From NCBI GenBank assembly GCA_017517815.1, contig JAFWYA010000042.1, forward strand, positions 1 to 21,164: a DNA stretch of 21,164 nt, written 5' to 3'. This DNA is from Clostridia bacterium (lineage in GTDB: Bacteria > Bacillota_A > Clostridia > Christensenellales > Aristaeellaceae). Position 1 is the stretch's first letter, and each line of letters opens with the position of its first letter. Position numbers and translations under genes: made by a program. Below are positions 20,716-21,164 of this stretch, in pieces. Under the pieces are notes generated by a model that did not search any database, was not told the DNA's origin, and saw only the letters and a list, made by a program, of their open reading frames with translations.

Positions 20716-21164
20716 GGTTCCGATCGGCTTGGGCGTCAAATCGAGCAGCACGCGGTTGATGCCCTCCACCTCATGGGTGATACGGTCGGTGATGTGGTGC
20801 AGCAGCGCGTAGGGGATCTCCTCGATGGTGGCACTCATGGCGTCGGTGGTGTTCACGGCGCGGATGATGGCGGGCCAGCCCATGTAACGCTTGTTGTCGC
20901 GCACGCCAACGCTGGTGAAGTCGGGCACAGCGATGAAGTACTGCCATACCTTGCCGGCAAGGCCGTTCTTGTCAAACTCTTCGCGCAGAATGGCGTCGGC
21001 TTCGCGCAGGGCATGCAGGCGGTCACGAGTGATGGCGCCCAGGCAGCGTACGCCCAGACCGGGGCCGGGGAAGGGCTGACGGTAGACCATGGCATGGGGC
21101 AGGCCCAGAGCTTCGCCCACCACGCGCACTTCGTCCTTGTACAGCAGCTTCACGGGCTCGACCA
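20701..21164 (-). CDS. guaA: GMP synthase (glutamine-hydrolysing), C-terminal part
   Basis: Partial: the last 153 or so codons, entering from the right edge of the window. EPVKLLYKDEVRVVGEALGL, then YRQPFPGPGLGVRCLGAIT and the terminal PKPIGTIEWE are the GuaA dimerisation domain. GuaA aminates XMP to GMP with glutamine. The 3' end is an integration site: the last 15 bases, including TAA, recur at 18482-18496, and the integrated sequence preserved the reading frame and stop. Confidence 0.97.
   Translation of the reverse strand, partial: VEPVKLLYKDEVRVVGEALGLPHAMVYRQPFPGPGLGVRCLGAITRDRLHALREADAILREEFDKNGLAGKVWQYFIAVPDFTSVGVRDNKRYMGWPAIIRAVNTTDAMSATIEEIPYALLHHITDRITHEVEGINRVLLDLTPKPIGTIEWE

Overview
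The window looks like chromosome of a strictly anaerobic, moderately GC-rich Firmicute of the class Clostridia, probably an intestinal one. The indicators are a glycyl-radical pyruvate formate-lyase with its activase, desulfoferrodoxin plus rubredoxin in place of aerobic superoxide defences, a sortase-type Gly-rich surface protein, strong AGGAGG ribosome binding sites and sigma-A promoters with 17-nt spacers. Genus cannot be read from the sequence.

Layout. At 1-64 is the 5' end of a probable IS OrfA. At 146-4408, all on the minus strand, lie a YitT-type membrane protein, a DAACS transporter with altered binding-site residues, and a two-gene operon of an SGNH hydrolase and a clan GH-A-like glycoside hydrolase. 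At 4513-5119 is an integration scar: a sigma-A promoter, a 5' half tRNA-Ser, an intact tRNA-Ser(CGA), and a dead tyrosine-integrase fragment. At 5283-9068 is an anaerobic pyruvate operon in which the glycyl-radical C-terminus of pyruvate formate-lyase is a separate 80-residue protein, followed by pflA and a DUF84 NTPase. A divergent MATE exporter follows at 9317-10687.

At 10896-15427 is a redox/oxygen-defence cluster: an N-terminal-thioredoxin/C-terminal-thioredoxin-reductase fusion, an SDR oxidoreductase, thioredoxin, desulfoferrodoxin, rubredoxin, a rhodanese lipoprotein and a Crp/Fnr regulator. Four promoters in this cluster carry the same palindrome, TGTGAT-N4-TCACSG (core GTGA-N5-TCAC). 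Each lies exactly 22 nt from its -10 hexamer, so it is centred near -41 where a class II activator binds. None has a recognisable -35. The regulator encoded at the end of the cluster carries a CRP-like R-E-x3-R recognition helix suited to TGTGA half-sites. I read this as a small, largely self-contained redox regulon, and it is the strongest finding here.

At 15528-18306 are xanthine phosphoribosyltransferase and a 656-residue repeat-rich wall-anchored protein. At 18482-20715 is a 2.2-kb decayed genomic island at the 3' end of guaA. It is bounded by 15-bp direct repeats that reproduce the last five guaA codons including the stop. It holds a higBA toxin-antitoxin pair whose toxin mRNA is predicted to be leaderless, a small secreted protein, a relaxase C-terminal fragment and a DUF6076-like fragment. 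The window ends inside guaA.
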